Shown here piece by piece: positions 24,006 through 61,231 of a stretch of DNA of 64,000 bases. The notes under the pieces are model-generated. The model ran no database searches. It was not told the origin of the DNA and saw only the letters and a list, made by a program, of their open reading frames with translations. Location: NCBI GenBank assembly GCA_964030785.1, contig OZ034975.1:35739269-35803268 (forward strand), written 5' to 3'. Source of the DNA: Siderastrea siderea (lineage: Eukaryota; Cnidaria; Anthozoa; Scleractinia; Rhizangiidae). How positions within the stretch are numbered: the first letter of the stretch is position 1; each line of letters opens with the position of its first letter. Made by a program: the position numbers and the translations under genes.

Positions 24006-24182
24006 TATTTGTTAATTATGGTTCATTATAAAAATAATTATAAATAAAAAAGCATTGATTAATTTCACGATGAATAATTCGGCGTTTGGTGTTATCCATG
24101 GGGATTGACAGCTGGCCCTCAAGAACTATTATGTTAGCTTTAAAAAAATCCAGTTAACGTATGGCCTGTGTTTTCTTCACAG

Positions 24183-24251
24183 ACGTATGTCAATCTAAAC
24201 GAGTATGACTACAGACTATACGCTAATGTTACTGATCTGACAGCTGAGTAA
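24183..24251 (+). pseudogene. Orphan last exon of a B-type RTK
   Basis: After the acceptor TTCTTCACAG the frame reads TYVNLNEYDYRLYANVTDLTAE and a TAA stop. Length (69 nt) and phase match RTK last exons. It resembles the gene B tail ([16 protein letters not shown]) far more than A or C, yet lies on the opposite strand from gene B, with no kinase exon upstream on the + strand between 16 and 24 kb. An AATAAA follows at 24419. It is best read as the remnant of a further copy, lost by rearrangement or deletion. Confidence 0.8.
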
Positions 24252-24418
24252 CTTGGTTGGAACAGCAGTCTGTGTAACCAGAGATCTGTACTAAGTGAAG
24301 GAAACTTATTCTCAATTGTAAACACTTTATCTTGCTCACGAAATTAACGAGGTTTACAATAAGTGTATAATATTGTATTTTGCTTCAATGTAAAAAGAAA
24401 ATAAGCTTCAGAAATTAA

Positions 24419-24424
24419 AATAAA
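24419..24424 (+). terminator. Poly(A) signal after the orphan RTK exon
   Basis: AATAAA lies 168 bases after the TAA of the orphan exon, suggesting that a whole gene 3' end was copied rather than only the coding exon. Confidence 0.4.
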
Positions 24425-26730
24425 AACTTGATAAAAAAATGTTTCCATTTTGCAGCATAGTTTACATTTTTAGGTATTATTTAATATTTTGTGTTGTAGT
24501 GAGGGCCGCGCAGTTATCAGTGTTTTTTGCTACTGTCAAGTGTTTACCCTCCTTAAATAAAGCCTATTATTAATAAAGCCTATTATTAGCATAGATCTTA
24601 TTCAGCACTAGAGAAAAACAAGCTGCTATCAGGGGGTAGGTGAGGAACAGGGGGTCTGAACTCTCCGAACCCTTACCCAAACTTTCTGTACCCACTTTTT
24701 GCTGGCTCCAGTCTCTTTCGGCTTTTTCGACTGCGATTATAATTTTTACTATTGATTTTTTTCTTGCTCCCCGTCAACAAGGGGATCCCGCTTGCAATCC
24801 CGCTTGTAATTCTTCTTATAATCTTGCGACTTCCCGCCCCTCATGTCGACCCCAGGACTCCGTTCCCCTGTCGCCATATTACTAGTTATTTTCAATAACA
24901 CTGTATGTAAAATCATCTAATGTGATCACCTGAAATACAACGAAACTTGATAAAAAACGTTTACAAGAAATACGGTCTAAGTGCTTGTAGTCTACGAAGT
25001 GTGAATAAAGTAATAGTGAAGTTTACAAAGGAATTCTGATTTCAAAGAAATATTCTTTTCCACCTAATTTCTATAACGTGCCGCAGCTGACTTTGAACTT
25101 TTATAACTTGTTAAATATACAACAGAAGCCATAAAACTTTGCCTCCTTTTCCTGAGAGCAACTTCATAAGCTTAACAACTTTCATTATTCACACGAAAAA
25201 TTTAAACTTCTGGACAAGTTACATGTCAAAAATGGTTGCCATGGCAACAACAAATGTCATACGGTTAAGTACCATAGATCACGATTTTAAGAAAAGTAAC
25301 TAAAAATTCTGCTTCGAGATATTTTTATTTGAATAAAAAAACACACGTCTTTGGGTACAGCAGAGTATGTGCGCTCGCCGCAAATTCTTCAATTTTTTTC
25401 ATAATGTTAATTCCTGTTCAACTAAAATAGTATACAGTACAAGATAAATGTCTGTTTTGTTGAAATGCTCCAATATGACAATGCAAGTTATGACGTTTTA
25501 AAGAAATTAGAGGTCTTACTCCTGATTACTAGAGTTTCTCAGGAAAATCTTGCGGGTAGTATAGTTGCTTTTAATGGCTATCCATGTTTTGTAAAAACGA
25601 GCACAGTGACCCTATTTTTTATTGCATTTTTGAAATGTTTGGAACATAATTTCCAACTGGACCAGGGTTTAGAAAAATATTCCTTCTATTTTGATGGAAT
25701 CACGGTGGAATCACGTTGTCTGTAGTTCACTTTTGTGCACGTATTTGCAACATGCTTGGAGCGAAGCCACAAAATACAAACGTGTGACGTGTGTAAAGCG
25801 GCATGATCCATGCATGCTTCGTTGGCACATTGTTTTGTGGAGATTGAGTGTACAAATTTGATATCAAAATAACGTTTAATGCAAACTTAAGAATAACAAG
25901 AAAATCGTGTGCACATAGTCTCTTTATTAAGTATTATTTTAGCGGCGGTTTTAGCCATTGTGATATTGTTCTTATTCTCGTGTTTTTGACTTCCGACTGA
26001 CAGCCCGCATGTTTGTGAAGAAATGCTAGGCAAGCCTAAACAAATAGAAACGCATGTTATGGTGTTGCTATGGAAGCTTCTTTTTTCCGTGTTCCTTTCT
26101 GTTGAGTCATAATAGTGCATTAAATTAGGTACCGCTACTATTATTTTTCATGTATTAACTGTAACCTTTTTCACTAAATAAAAGAAAACGTAAAAATGCT
26201 TCTAAATCACTCTATCGGATACAGCCTCAATAATGACTTTTTATCCAGCAAAAATAGAGCGCTTTCTTTGAAAGCTCTTTAAGCATGTTTGCAATATCAA
26301 TAATATCAATCTCTGTGCAAGAGGTCATGCTTTAGAGAGACGAAATCGCGTTGAACATTATATTCATAACGGCTTCCCCAACCTTTTTTGAGAAAGACTT
26401 TGAAGACATCGTTACTATAAAATCAACTTAATTAAACCGATCACAACCAGGTAGCTTTTAATTTAAAACAAATAAATTAACATATATTTTTCTTAAAGAA
26501 AATGAGTAGCATTTTTAGAAACCAGGCTGTCTTAGGTAAGTATTTCAAGCAAATTAAACGCTTGTGTGCCTCCGCTAAGAAAGTCATGGCGGAGGTATTT
26601 AAACTTTATGTAAATATTTCTATTCCACTAACTGAGACATATTTTAGTAACTCTTGGGCTAAAAAAATGCCATGTTCTTTTGTCGAGAGTTCTTGCAATG
26701 TCTGTTTTAGTTTTGCGTTTGAAGCAGGCC
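24425..26730. other. Intergenic region between the orphan exon and gene C
   Basis: AT-rich sequence. I searched both strands by eye for Ig, SEA, LU and signal-peptide exons that could complete gene B and found none. Open frames at 24640-24885, 25465-25725 and 25887-26120 have no recognisable domain. Confidence 0.45.
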
Positions 26731-26845
26731 AAAATATGCTAACGTCACTGAAAACACATTAACACGATATTTGTTACAGTCGTTTGTTCTCAAGTGGAAA
26801 GTTTAATCACTGAGTCGGAGCAAAGTACGGATAAGACACGTTTAC
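26731..26845 (+). promoter_or_regulatory. Conserved 5' block upstream of gene C
   Basis: The strings TGCTAACGTCACTGAA and, further on, AATCACTGAGTCGGAGCAA recur with small changes upstream of the gene D signal exon (58585-58660). They lie roughly 75-190 bases before the start codon in both genes. The block includes a CGTCA half-site of the CRE/ATF type. It is probably part of a shared promoter or 5' UTR; function is inferred from conservation only. Confidence 0.5.
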
Positions 26846-26919
26846 CAACTTAAGCATTTTAACGCAAGCAGATTTTCCTACAACACGTGAAAAGTGTCCA
26901 CTCTTTTCGTACAAATGCG

Positions 26920-52771
<25,852 letters not shown>

Positions 52772-53757
52772 GGGGTAGAAAGAGCTGCAAAAAAATCCCT
52801 CTTTGGTCTCCCGATGGCGAAAGAATGAGCCTTAAGGGCAACGAATTTTGAACAACATTTAGAAACCAGCAGTTAGTAGACAGTTATGAGATAGAGGCAG
52901 TTGCTTGAAATATTTGAATTATATTCTACATAGAATCTAGGACACTAAAAGCAATAAATGTTATTAGATAATGTAGATAATAGGTAAATTACTTTTGCAA
53001 AGTTAGTAGTAAGTTTAGAAAAGACGACAAGAGAAAGTGACTCCAATAAATGTTAACAAACACACTCACTCACTCTCTCCCTCCCCATCTTACAGACTCA
53101 AAATTAAAATGAAACTTGCTCAGCGAATTATCCGCATACATTCGCAAAATTTCTCTTGAACTCGACAGAATTGAAAAAAGGAGTAAATTAACCCTCGGAC
53201 GTACAAGCCAAGTCACACCCCCACCGTGGTAGAAGGCGGGGGGGCGGTGTTGATGGAAACTCCTCCCTTAGGTTTTCCCTACGTTACAATGTTTCGAAAA
53301 GATTTTACCTTTAGTGGAAAGCCTGTGACGTGCTCTACAAAATGAGGTACATATTATGGGTTGCTGCGCTGTCGGGGACATGTGACGTCATCCAAGATGG
53401 CCGCCATTTTGGGCCCCGTCTTGGATTTTGCCGAAAATTAGAAATTGTCAGAAAACGTAAAAAATTGGAAGTTTTTGATGCTGAACATGTAGAATATAAA
53501 GTAATTAAACATTTTGCTGCTTTCTTGTTAACATTTTGTGCATTTTTCACCTAGAATGGGCAAAAACACATTTTTCTTGAACAATGGCTTGACCACCTGT
53601 TACTTATGACGTCATATCTTGTAACCATAGCAACCGATTCTCACCAGACTTGTGTCAAAATGTGTCTAAGGGATATGCATACAGCTACTGAAAACGGCAG
53701 GTGTACATTGTAATTCGTCTTGGAAAAGTTCAAGAAAAACCTTAGTGGGGGGGGGGG
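52772..53757. other. Intergenic region downstream of gene C
   Basis: Holds the gene C 3' UTR and a block at about 53380-53640 with GTGACGTCATCC and GATGGCCGCCATTTTGG, repeat-like. No gene seen. Confidence 0.45.
52953..52958 (+). terminator. Poly(A) signal of gene C
   Basis: AATAAA 182 bases after the TAG stop; a second AATAAA occurs near 53047. Either could be used. Confidence 0.5.
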
Positions 53758-54365
53758 GGGGTTGCATCCACCCCAACCTCGTCCCCAGGGTCTTCTCGCT
53801 TTCCAAAATGGCTGCGGCTCGGGAGAAGACCCTGGCACACAGCAGATCACGTGTCTCCAACGAGGATGGAGATGTATTCAAAATGGCGGCTATGGCGAAA
53901 AGGGTGAGAAGAACTGGGTACGAGATGCTAAGGTGAAGATAAACAAAATGGCGGAAAAAGCTGAAGTTCAGTTCAAGAAAAAATAGGAACAACAGACACG
54001 TTTTGCATGTAAGAGTCTTAGGAATACGGCAAGGTGTTAGAGGTCTTGGTTTTGCTGTTCATTGTTTCTTTTTTGTTATTTTAAAGTTAGGAGTAATGGG
54101 TTTGAGCGTACTCTACTGCGGAACTCCGTACCGCTATTTGATTCAATGTTGCTCAAGTGAACATATTATATTTTTGTTTCATGAGGCTTTAGGCAATAAA
54201 TTTTCTTATCGTTACATTGTTACAAATCTGTCCATCTTAAATATTGTGATAAATCCGTCCTTCTTAACATTATATGCTTCAGCTTAAGACTTTTCGAATA
54301 TATCAGGCTCAGATTAAGCTTGAAATATGGAGTGAGCTCAGGCCTTTAATAGAAAATGACTCATT

Positions 54366-54416
54366 TTTTTATTTATTTATTTATTTATTTACTTACTTAT
54401 TTATTTATTTAAGCTT
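54366..54416. repeat. (TTTA)n microsatellite
   Basis: About twelve ATTT units, inside the left arm of the foldback element. The right arm lacks it, so it arose or was lost after the arms formed. Confidence 0.85.
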
Positions 54417-55519
54417 ATTTACAGTGCAACCTCGATTTAACGAAGTGCACGGGAATGGGAAAGAGCAGTGTTGTATGGACTGGTTAAACTAAGTTTTGAT
54501 CTGGCATATTCCAGGGGCTGCTTTGGAGGCAGTGATAATCATTTGGGCTTTCTTCAATTTATTTGTGCCCTTTCCTTGTGCTACAGGTTTGCTTGTACAG
54601 TTGCAGATCTCCAGGCTTTGTCGCTTTCAATATTGTTTTCTACACTTTAGTTTCAGTAAGTCTCATTAAATACTAGAACTGAGGAGATTGTGAGAAATAA
54701 AGCATTTTAACAGTGGATAGATAAAGTCCTCTTTGCATGTTAGACCAGTTCTGGGGATAATATTCCCAGGTTTGAAAAATTTTCTGCTTAACAACTTCAA
54801 TCAATTGAGTTATCTGGGTGTAGTTTGAAAGTGTTTGAAAAATTTAAATCAATGGGAAAGAGAGGATTTCAGGGAAAAAAAAGGAGAGAAAAAGATTTCA
54901 TGAAGTTTTGAAATTGGAGTTTGTAGTTAGGCCTTTAGCCCCAGTAGTGACAAACAAACATCTAATTTCTCCTTACAGTATCACTACTTGTTCAAACATA
55001 CAGGCCCTGAGAATAAAGGAAATGATCACCAAAAATATAATGTCTGGATGTTTATGTGAATTCTCTCCAGTAGTACCATAAGACATTTACGGAGAATAGT
55101 GAGGAGAACATGTTTGTTGATATCGGGGCTTAAAGTTAAGAACAAGGAAAGGAATATCATAATTGACTGCTATCAACCTGGGGTGCTCTTATGTGGATAT
55201 CAGTTTTTGATGGTCTCTTAAAATGATTTCCCATCTCATGTCTCTACTTTAAACCTATTCTCATGTCAATCTAAGCGAAATAAAAAGGGTTTGCAGATCC
55301 AATTAGAACACCACAAAAATCCACTAAAAGTTACAACAGAGGTTCAAAGAAATAACGAGTCATCCTAAAAGTGGGATTTGTAACTTAAGGTTATGTGCTG
55401 ATCAATTCGAATCTTCAACATCCCCCCCTCCCCTCCGGGCACACCTCAGATATTTGGCTACATGTATTTTCCTTGCCCGAGGAGTAGGGAATTTGATACG
55501 AAGGTCCTGTGTGTATCAC

Positions 55520-55977
55520 TCGGTCAGTTGTACGATAATTCTATCAATTGTGTATTACCCCGTCAGTTGTGCGTTACTTGGTCACTTGTGTAACCTTTCT
55601 GTCAGTTGCATGTTGCAAGTTGCAGTTGGAAGTTGTGCATCACTTGGTCAGTTGTGCATTTCTCTGCCAGTTCTGTGTCATTCAGTGGATTGCATGATAA
55701 CGCTGTCAGTTATGTATTACTCCGTCAGTTGTGTACTTCCCCATCAGTTGTGCATTACTCCGTCAGTTGTGTACTTCCCCATCAGTTGTGCATTACTCGG
55801 TCAGTTGTGTACTTCTCTGTCAGTTGTGCATTACTCGATCAGTTGTGTATTACCCAGTCAGTTGTCTCACACTCGGTCAGTTGTGTTACACTCAGTCAGT
55901 TGGATGATGATTCCGTCAGTTGTTTATTACTCCGTCAGTTGTGTACTATTCCATCACTTGTGTATTACTCCCTCAGG
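55520..55977. repeat. 19-20-bp tandem array (GTCAGTTGTGTATTACTCC)
   Basis: About twenty or more diverged copies of GTCAGTTGTG-TATTACTCC, forming the core of the foldback element. The open frames at 55454-56164 and 55606-55980 are translations of this array and not genes. Confidence 0.9.
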
Positions 55978-57011
55978 TGAGTTCAATCCTCTCTTTCCCA
56001 TTTCTATTTTTGAAACACTTTCAAACTTCACCCAGCTGCAGGTTACTCAATTGATTGAAGTTGTTAAGCAGAAAATTTTTTCAAACCTGGGAATATTATC
56101 CCCAGAACTGTTAAAATGCTTTATTTTTCCATTGTTTACAGTCTCACAATCTCCTCGGTTCTAGCGTTTAATGTGACTCACTGAAGCTAAAGTGTAGAAA
56201 ACAATATTGAAAGTGACAAAGCCCTGGAGATCTACAACTGTTCAAGCAAAAGTGTAATGGCACAAATAAATTCAACAAAGTCAAAATGATTATCACTGCC
56301 TCCTAGGCAGCACCTGGAATATGCCAGATCAAAAATTAATGATTCATTTCCATAAATGAGTCATTTCCACTGAACTCACAGAGATGTAAGCCATGTAGAA
56401 TAAATATTTTGTAGCACTAGTTTTATTTAAGGCCTAAGCTCACTCCATAAGATTTATATTTTAAGCTTAATCTAAGCCTGGTATATTTTAAAAGTCTAAA
56501 GCTGAAGCATATAATTTTTAGAAAGACGGATTTATAACAATATTTAAGAAGGACGGATTTGTAACAATGTAACGATAAGACAATTTATTGCCTAAAGCCT
56601 CATGAATCAAAAATATAATATGTTCACTTGAACAACATTGAATCAACTAGCGGTACGGAGTTCGGCAGCAAAACCCATTATTCTTAACTTTAAAATAACA
56701 AAAAAGAAACAATGAACAGCAAAAACAAGACCTCTGACACTTTGCCGTATTCCTAAGAGTCTTACATGCAAAACGTGTCTGTTTTTTCTATTTTTTCTTG
56801 AACTGAACTTCAGCTTTTTCTGCCATTTTGTTTACCTTCACCTTAGCATCTCGTACCCAGTTCTTCTCACTCTTTTCGCCGTAGCCGCGATTTTGAATAC
56901 ATCTCCATCCTCGTTGGAGACACGTGATCTGCTGTGTGCCAGGGTCTTCTCCCAAGCCGCCGCCATTTTGGAAAGCAAGAAGACCCTGGGGACGGGGTTG
57001 CATCCACCCCG

Positions 57012-58584
57012 CCTTCCCAACCGCTTGTACACCCGAGGGTTAAACGAAGCTTCGAACTTGAACGTAACCGTTTTTAAAAGACAAACCCACCAAAAAGTAC
57101 AAAACTATAGTGTTATACAGTTCACTGCCAGCTTTACACATGTTGTAGTATTTTACGTCTGGTTATCTTGAAGTTCCTATTTATCTCTATTCTGTAAATC
57201 AGCCAGTATAATTCATAAGTCATGTGCTTGTTGACGCGGCGTTTAACTGAATGTGAAGCTAGAGACAGGTAGAGTTGAGTATGCTTTGATACAGACGCTC
57301 CTACTTCTTATGTCCGTTGATGTCACGTTTTTCTTATGCTAACTAGTATCTGGTCATCATTAACCTAGCAAATTAAAATCAGGAATGACTACTACAACAC
57401 AAAGTCAACTCGAGACTCCCCTGTATCGCCTCAAGCCCACGGCTCAGCAGATCATTTAGCGCGCTACTCACGGGTAAAGCGCATATAATGCGATCATGCA
57501 TTCAACCCTCCCCTGGGTACGCCCCTCTGCAACGCCATTGGAATGTTTTTTCTAGGAAGTTCTCTTTAGTGACAGCACTTGTTGAGCAATCATGCCTTTT
57601 GCTTCTATTTTGTTATCATTAAAACCGTCATTTAGTCACAGCAGTTGTTGCTTCTGTGTTTCTTTCTGTCGAGTCAGCCAAGTGTATTTAATATCATGTT
57701 AATAGACTTAAAATAAAGAATTATTTACTGGAACCAGAATTCTTTTCTGAGTTTCCTCTGTCCACACATCATTCTTTTTTCTTAAAAAAAAAAAGAATAA
57801 AAAAAGAATAAAAAAAGAATAAAAACCAAAATAAGCTTTAGGGATATTAGGAACAGGCAATCCAAGCAGTTCGTAGGTCAGTTGACGAAGTCAAAATTAC
57901 AAATTTGAACAACGAAGGCCGGTTTATTGACAAGTGTTTGTACAACATCAGTAATATCACTCCTTGTTCAAGTATTCATGTTCACTTACTGTTCCGGTCC
58001 AAATTACCGTTTGATTCAAGATTCTTCTTTTGTCCATATTCCCTTGATTTCAGTCTTCTACTGAATCCTGATCCAGTGACTTGTGATTGCTGATCCCACA
58101 TATCCGGCTCGTTACAACCCTGATATTTATTATTTTAATTCTAATTGATTCACAAAATTGAATGAATGGATGGTTTGTAGTTCAATATACATATTTCAGG
58201 AACTCGTAATGCAGACCAATATGTGAAAGCGTTATGACGGACTCATACAAAGTTACGCCGGACATATTCGTTTCGAGCCACATTCTGCCTTAGACGTTTT
58301 GCTAGGTTTCGTATCACCTTTACTAGAAACAGTGTTTGGTTCTAAACAACTAAAATTGAAATCAATTTATTTTGTTATTTTGCCTATTAAAGAACTCAAA
58401 ATATAGATTAATATTTGAGACCAAAATGGCGGAAGAAGCATGCAAAATCCCTTGATTTATGACTTCTTCCCGCCCAGTTAAATTCATTTTGAGCAACTTT
58501 CTGCCTTCAAAATTTTTGCTTGGTTTCTTATCACCTTTACTTAATACAATGTTTTTAGTTCTGCTTTATATGTAGATCAAAATA
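57012..58584. other. Intergenic region before gene D
   Basis: AT-rich sequence with an AAAAAAGAAT repeat near 57785-57830. No exon or RNA gene was recognised. Confidence 0.45.
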
Positions 58585-58660
58585 AATGCTAACGTCACTG
58601 AACACTTAACCTGAAGATTAAATCACTCAGCCGGAGCAATTTACGTACGGCTTAGATGCA
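58585..58660 (+). promoter_or_regulatory. Conserved 5' block upstream of gene D
   Basis: Contains ATGCTAACGTCACTGAACAC and AAATCACTCAGCCGGAGCAA, matching the block upstream of gene C (26731-26845). It precedes a signal-peptide exon, as in gene C, which supports a common origin of the two promoters. Confidence 0.5.
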
Positions 58661-58734
58661 CAGCTTTCTCGTATTTCAAAAACATCATCACTGGAGCAGA
58701 TTGAAATTATTTCACTTCCTTCTGTGACGCGAAG

Positions 58735-60626
58735 ATGGGCTGTAGTGTTCCCAAAGTTTTACACGTAACCCTTGGGATTGTTCTTTTACTATCAGTTTCT
58801 CGGCCGTTAGGTAAGTTCTTGTAAATATTCATTGTTGTGTTATAATCAATGTTGTAATCGAACCACTGTTGTGTATAAAGGTTCTGCGGCCAGCTTTGTC
58901 GTGACGGACGAGTTTCTAAAACAGTCCCCTATGAAGTTTGTCCCTGACTTCATCGTATCCACTGCGATGAACGCTTCGGGCCGACGAAAAATCGTTTTGG
59001 AAGGCGACCGATGTAACGGCTTGCGCTTTGAAATGATACGTAATCACTCTGGCAAGATCATTGACAGGGTCGTAACCAGGTATATGGGATCAGGGATCAC
59101 AGCCTCGGGATCGGGATCATGGACCCGGGATCCCGGGTCACAAGTGATGGGATCCGGATCAGCCAATTTTTTTTTTGTCTTGGAGGGGATCAAGGATCGA
59201 TCGCTTTTTAGATAATTTATTCTTTATGAGAAACAAGAATATTGCGTTTTGCAAGGAAAAAGGCCTCTTTTCAGGACTATTGAAAAACCTTTATACTTCA
59301 ATTCTTTTACGTTTCCGTCACGCAATCAGCTGTTTAAAGCTTTTCTCGCTCGTATTTCATGTTGCATAACTTTGCGGTTTCCGCTTTGTCGGACTCTCTG
59401 AGAAATCGGATACTCGCTTATCGGTACCATACGTTCATGATGCGGGATTGACTATGGACAAGTCGAGGAAAAGAAGTCGAGAACGCCGGTATGACAGTTT
59501 AACTTCTATTTTGCAATTATTACCATACCCTTACCGTATTGATCTGTTGATATCATGGTTGTAAAATGCTGCGCGCAAATTGAAGGCCACTGTTCTTCCA
59601 CTAAAGAAGAATTAATTCTTCTTTAGTGGAAGCCCGGGGGGTGGTACTCCCGTCAATTTTGGATAGGTGTGTGCCGCCAAGGTTCTCAAACCCTGACCCT
59701 ATTTAAGGGTAGAAAATCGAGAATTGATACCCTATTAAAGGCCCAAAACCAAGAAAAGGCACCCTATTTAAGGGAAACAAGACAACTCGTAATTGTGTTA
59801 ACTGATAGGTTATTTTATTTCTTTTCCTCTGTACACGGACGTTTAGCATCAAGCATAGAATACCAGACGTGTACTCGGGGTGTGTAGTACAGTTTTAACA
59901 GACCATATCTTTTTCGTTTTGCGCGTTGAGGTGGATACTGCAATTTAGTGACCCTATCTAAGGAACATCTAAGTATCACAACACCAAAAAATACCAAAAA
60001 GGATACCCTATTTAAGGACTGAGCACCTCAAAAACCCTACCCTATCGGGCGGCACATACCTATTTAGCGTATATAAGGGGGTACCCCCCCGGGAGTGGAA
60101 GCTACCTCCGATTGAAAAAAGCCACAAACTGTCATTTAAACCAGCCAGGACGAGCAGGGGAGCATTGAGCTGAAGGTAGACAGGCTTTATTTCAAGATAT
60201 CACGATTCTTTTATCACCGGTTAGTCTGTAATAAATCTCTGCAAACCTTAGGCTTAACGGCTTATATAAGCAGCGACGCTAACAAGCGATTGCGTAATTT
60301 AAGAGAGCGGTGCAAGATTAACCGGAAATTAAACAGGACACAATAAGCAGAAGTAAACAAGATTTATTTCGTGAAGTAAAGATTTATTTCGTGCTATTAC
60401 ATATATTTTCACCCTTTTCTATTTTTAAATAAACTCCACTTACAACGCGTCTGGGCTGCCTGTGGTGATAATAGAGAACAATGCACCAGAATTGGTCAGA
60501 TACATTGTCCTTGACACTTCTTAAGATCCCGTTTTCTTTACTCAGATCTCGGAAATCTCAGTCGAAAAGATCCAGATCTCGTTCGCCGAATCGTCATCAC
60601 AGACATGAATTGCACGAACGACAAAG
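58735..60626 (+). CDS. Gene D, 5' exons: probable further secreted/receptor gene of the cluster
   Basis: Exon 58735-58810 (76 nt) begins MGCSVPKVLHVTLGIVLLLS, a signal peptide, and leaves in phase 1 with a GTAAG donor; length and phase equal gene C exon 1. Exon 58881-59079 is open and reads SFVVTDEFLKQSPMKF and later RRKIVLEGDRCNGLRFEMIR; it leaves in phase 2. A possible third exon, 60546-60626 (81 nt, clean AG and GTAAAG borders), reads DLGNLSRKDPDLVRRIVITD in phase 1, or an Arg/Ser-rich string in phase 2. The phase that joins the second exon is the less protein-like one, so this link is unsure. The domain is not recognised. No later Ig, SEA or kinase exon was found in the window; they may lie beyond it. 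Confidence 0.55.
59085..59185. repeat. GGGATC-rich low-complexity repeat
   Basis: Repeated GGGATC/GGATCC strings including the palindrome ACCCGGGATCCCGGGT, in the intron after exon 2 of gene D. Probably the end of a MITE. Confidence 0.5.
59595..59632. repeat. Perfect 38-bp palindrome
   Basis: CTTCCACTAAAGAAGAATT followed directly by its exact reverse complement, with no loop. It abuts the left end of the element at 59632-60098. Confidence 0.9.
59632..60098. mobile_element. Non-autonomous element with CCCGGGGGGTGGTAC termini
   Basis: Left CCCGGGGGGTGGTACTCCC...GGTGTGTGCCGCC and right (reversed) CCACTCCCGGGGGGGTACCCCC...GGTATGTGCCGCC form an imperfect terminal inverted repeat. The interior repeats ACCCTATTTAAGG. 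It is related to 6381-6842. No coding capacity. Confidence 0.65.
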
Positions 60627-60880
60627 GTAAAGCTTTAGTTTACTGTAAACCTGACACCCTGTTGTGTGATGACTGCTGTGATAACAAGTCACGCTGGCGA
60701 GTAATATCACTAGTATATCACAGCAAGCGAACAAGCGAAAATATTGCGGGCAGAGAGAGAAATGCACATCCTCGATGATAAGACACTGTCTATTCTAGTA
60801 AGCAAAGTTTTTTAAACGTGCTTTGCTTCTGTCCAGTTTTTCGAAGCCCTTGACCATCACTTTCATCATGCTTTCGGGGT

Positions 60881-60987
60881 AACCTCGTTCCCAGGGCTTT
60901 TCCCTTGGTAATTTGGAACGGGCGGGAAAAGACCCTCTTTTCCCGCCCGTTCCAAATTACCAAGGGAAAAGCCCTGGGAACGAGGTT
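60881..60987. mobile_element. Near-perfect 107-bp hairpin with CCTCGTTCCCAGGG ends
   Basis: Arms AACCTCGTTCCCAGGGCTTT...CGCCCGTTCC fold back almost perfectly around a short AAAGACCCTCTTTT-like centre. The ends are nearly the same as those of the 3.2-kb foldback element (CCTCGTCCCCAGGG). This is a minimal MITE of that family. Confidence 0.8.
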
Positions 60988-61231
60988 GAGGCAGTGGAAA
61001 TTGCGCGTTGAAAGGATGGGGGCGTTTACTTAGGGGACAAAATAAATCGATTGGTACCTGCTCACTACAAAAGGCATCGTAGGCTATTGAGCTACTATAC
61101 CTTATTTCCAACTCCTACCTCCGGAAATCCCTCCGAGTAGTACAATATTTGTCAGGTACGGAGCAACAGAAAAATAATGAAAAATTATGGCGCAGGTCGG
61201 AGAATTCGGATAATTTGTTTGTTTTTTTTGT

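Larger units (their letters stand above)
53776..56997. mobile_element. 3.2-kb foldback element with about 1-kb inverted arms
   Basis: The arms (about 53776-54880 and 55985-56997) are long reverse complements. Matching stretches run from GTCCCCAGGGTCTTCT at the ends through TTGCATGTAAGAGTCTTAGG to GAAGTTGTTAAGCAGAAAAT. The direct repeat TTGCATCCACCCC lies right outside both ends (53762-53774 and 56998-57010), which looks like a target-site duplication. The middle holds a 19-bp tandem array. I see no transposase; the element is probably non-autonomous. Confidence 0.75.

Noticed and set aside
55454..56164. Long open frames of 236 and 124 residues
   Set aside because: They translate the 19-bp tandem array; repeated VSCALL/SVVYFSV strings come from the DNA repeat.
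60546..60626. SR-protein-like exon (Arg/Ser-rich reading in phase 2)
   Set aside because: The phase-1 reading of the same bases is more protein-like; the Arg/Ser pattern follows from repeated GATCTC/AGATCC strings. Kept only as an unsure gene D exon.
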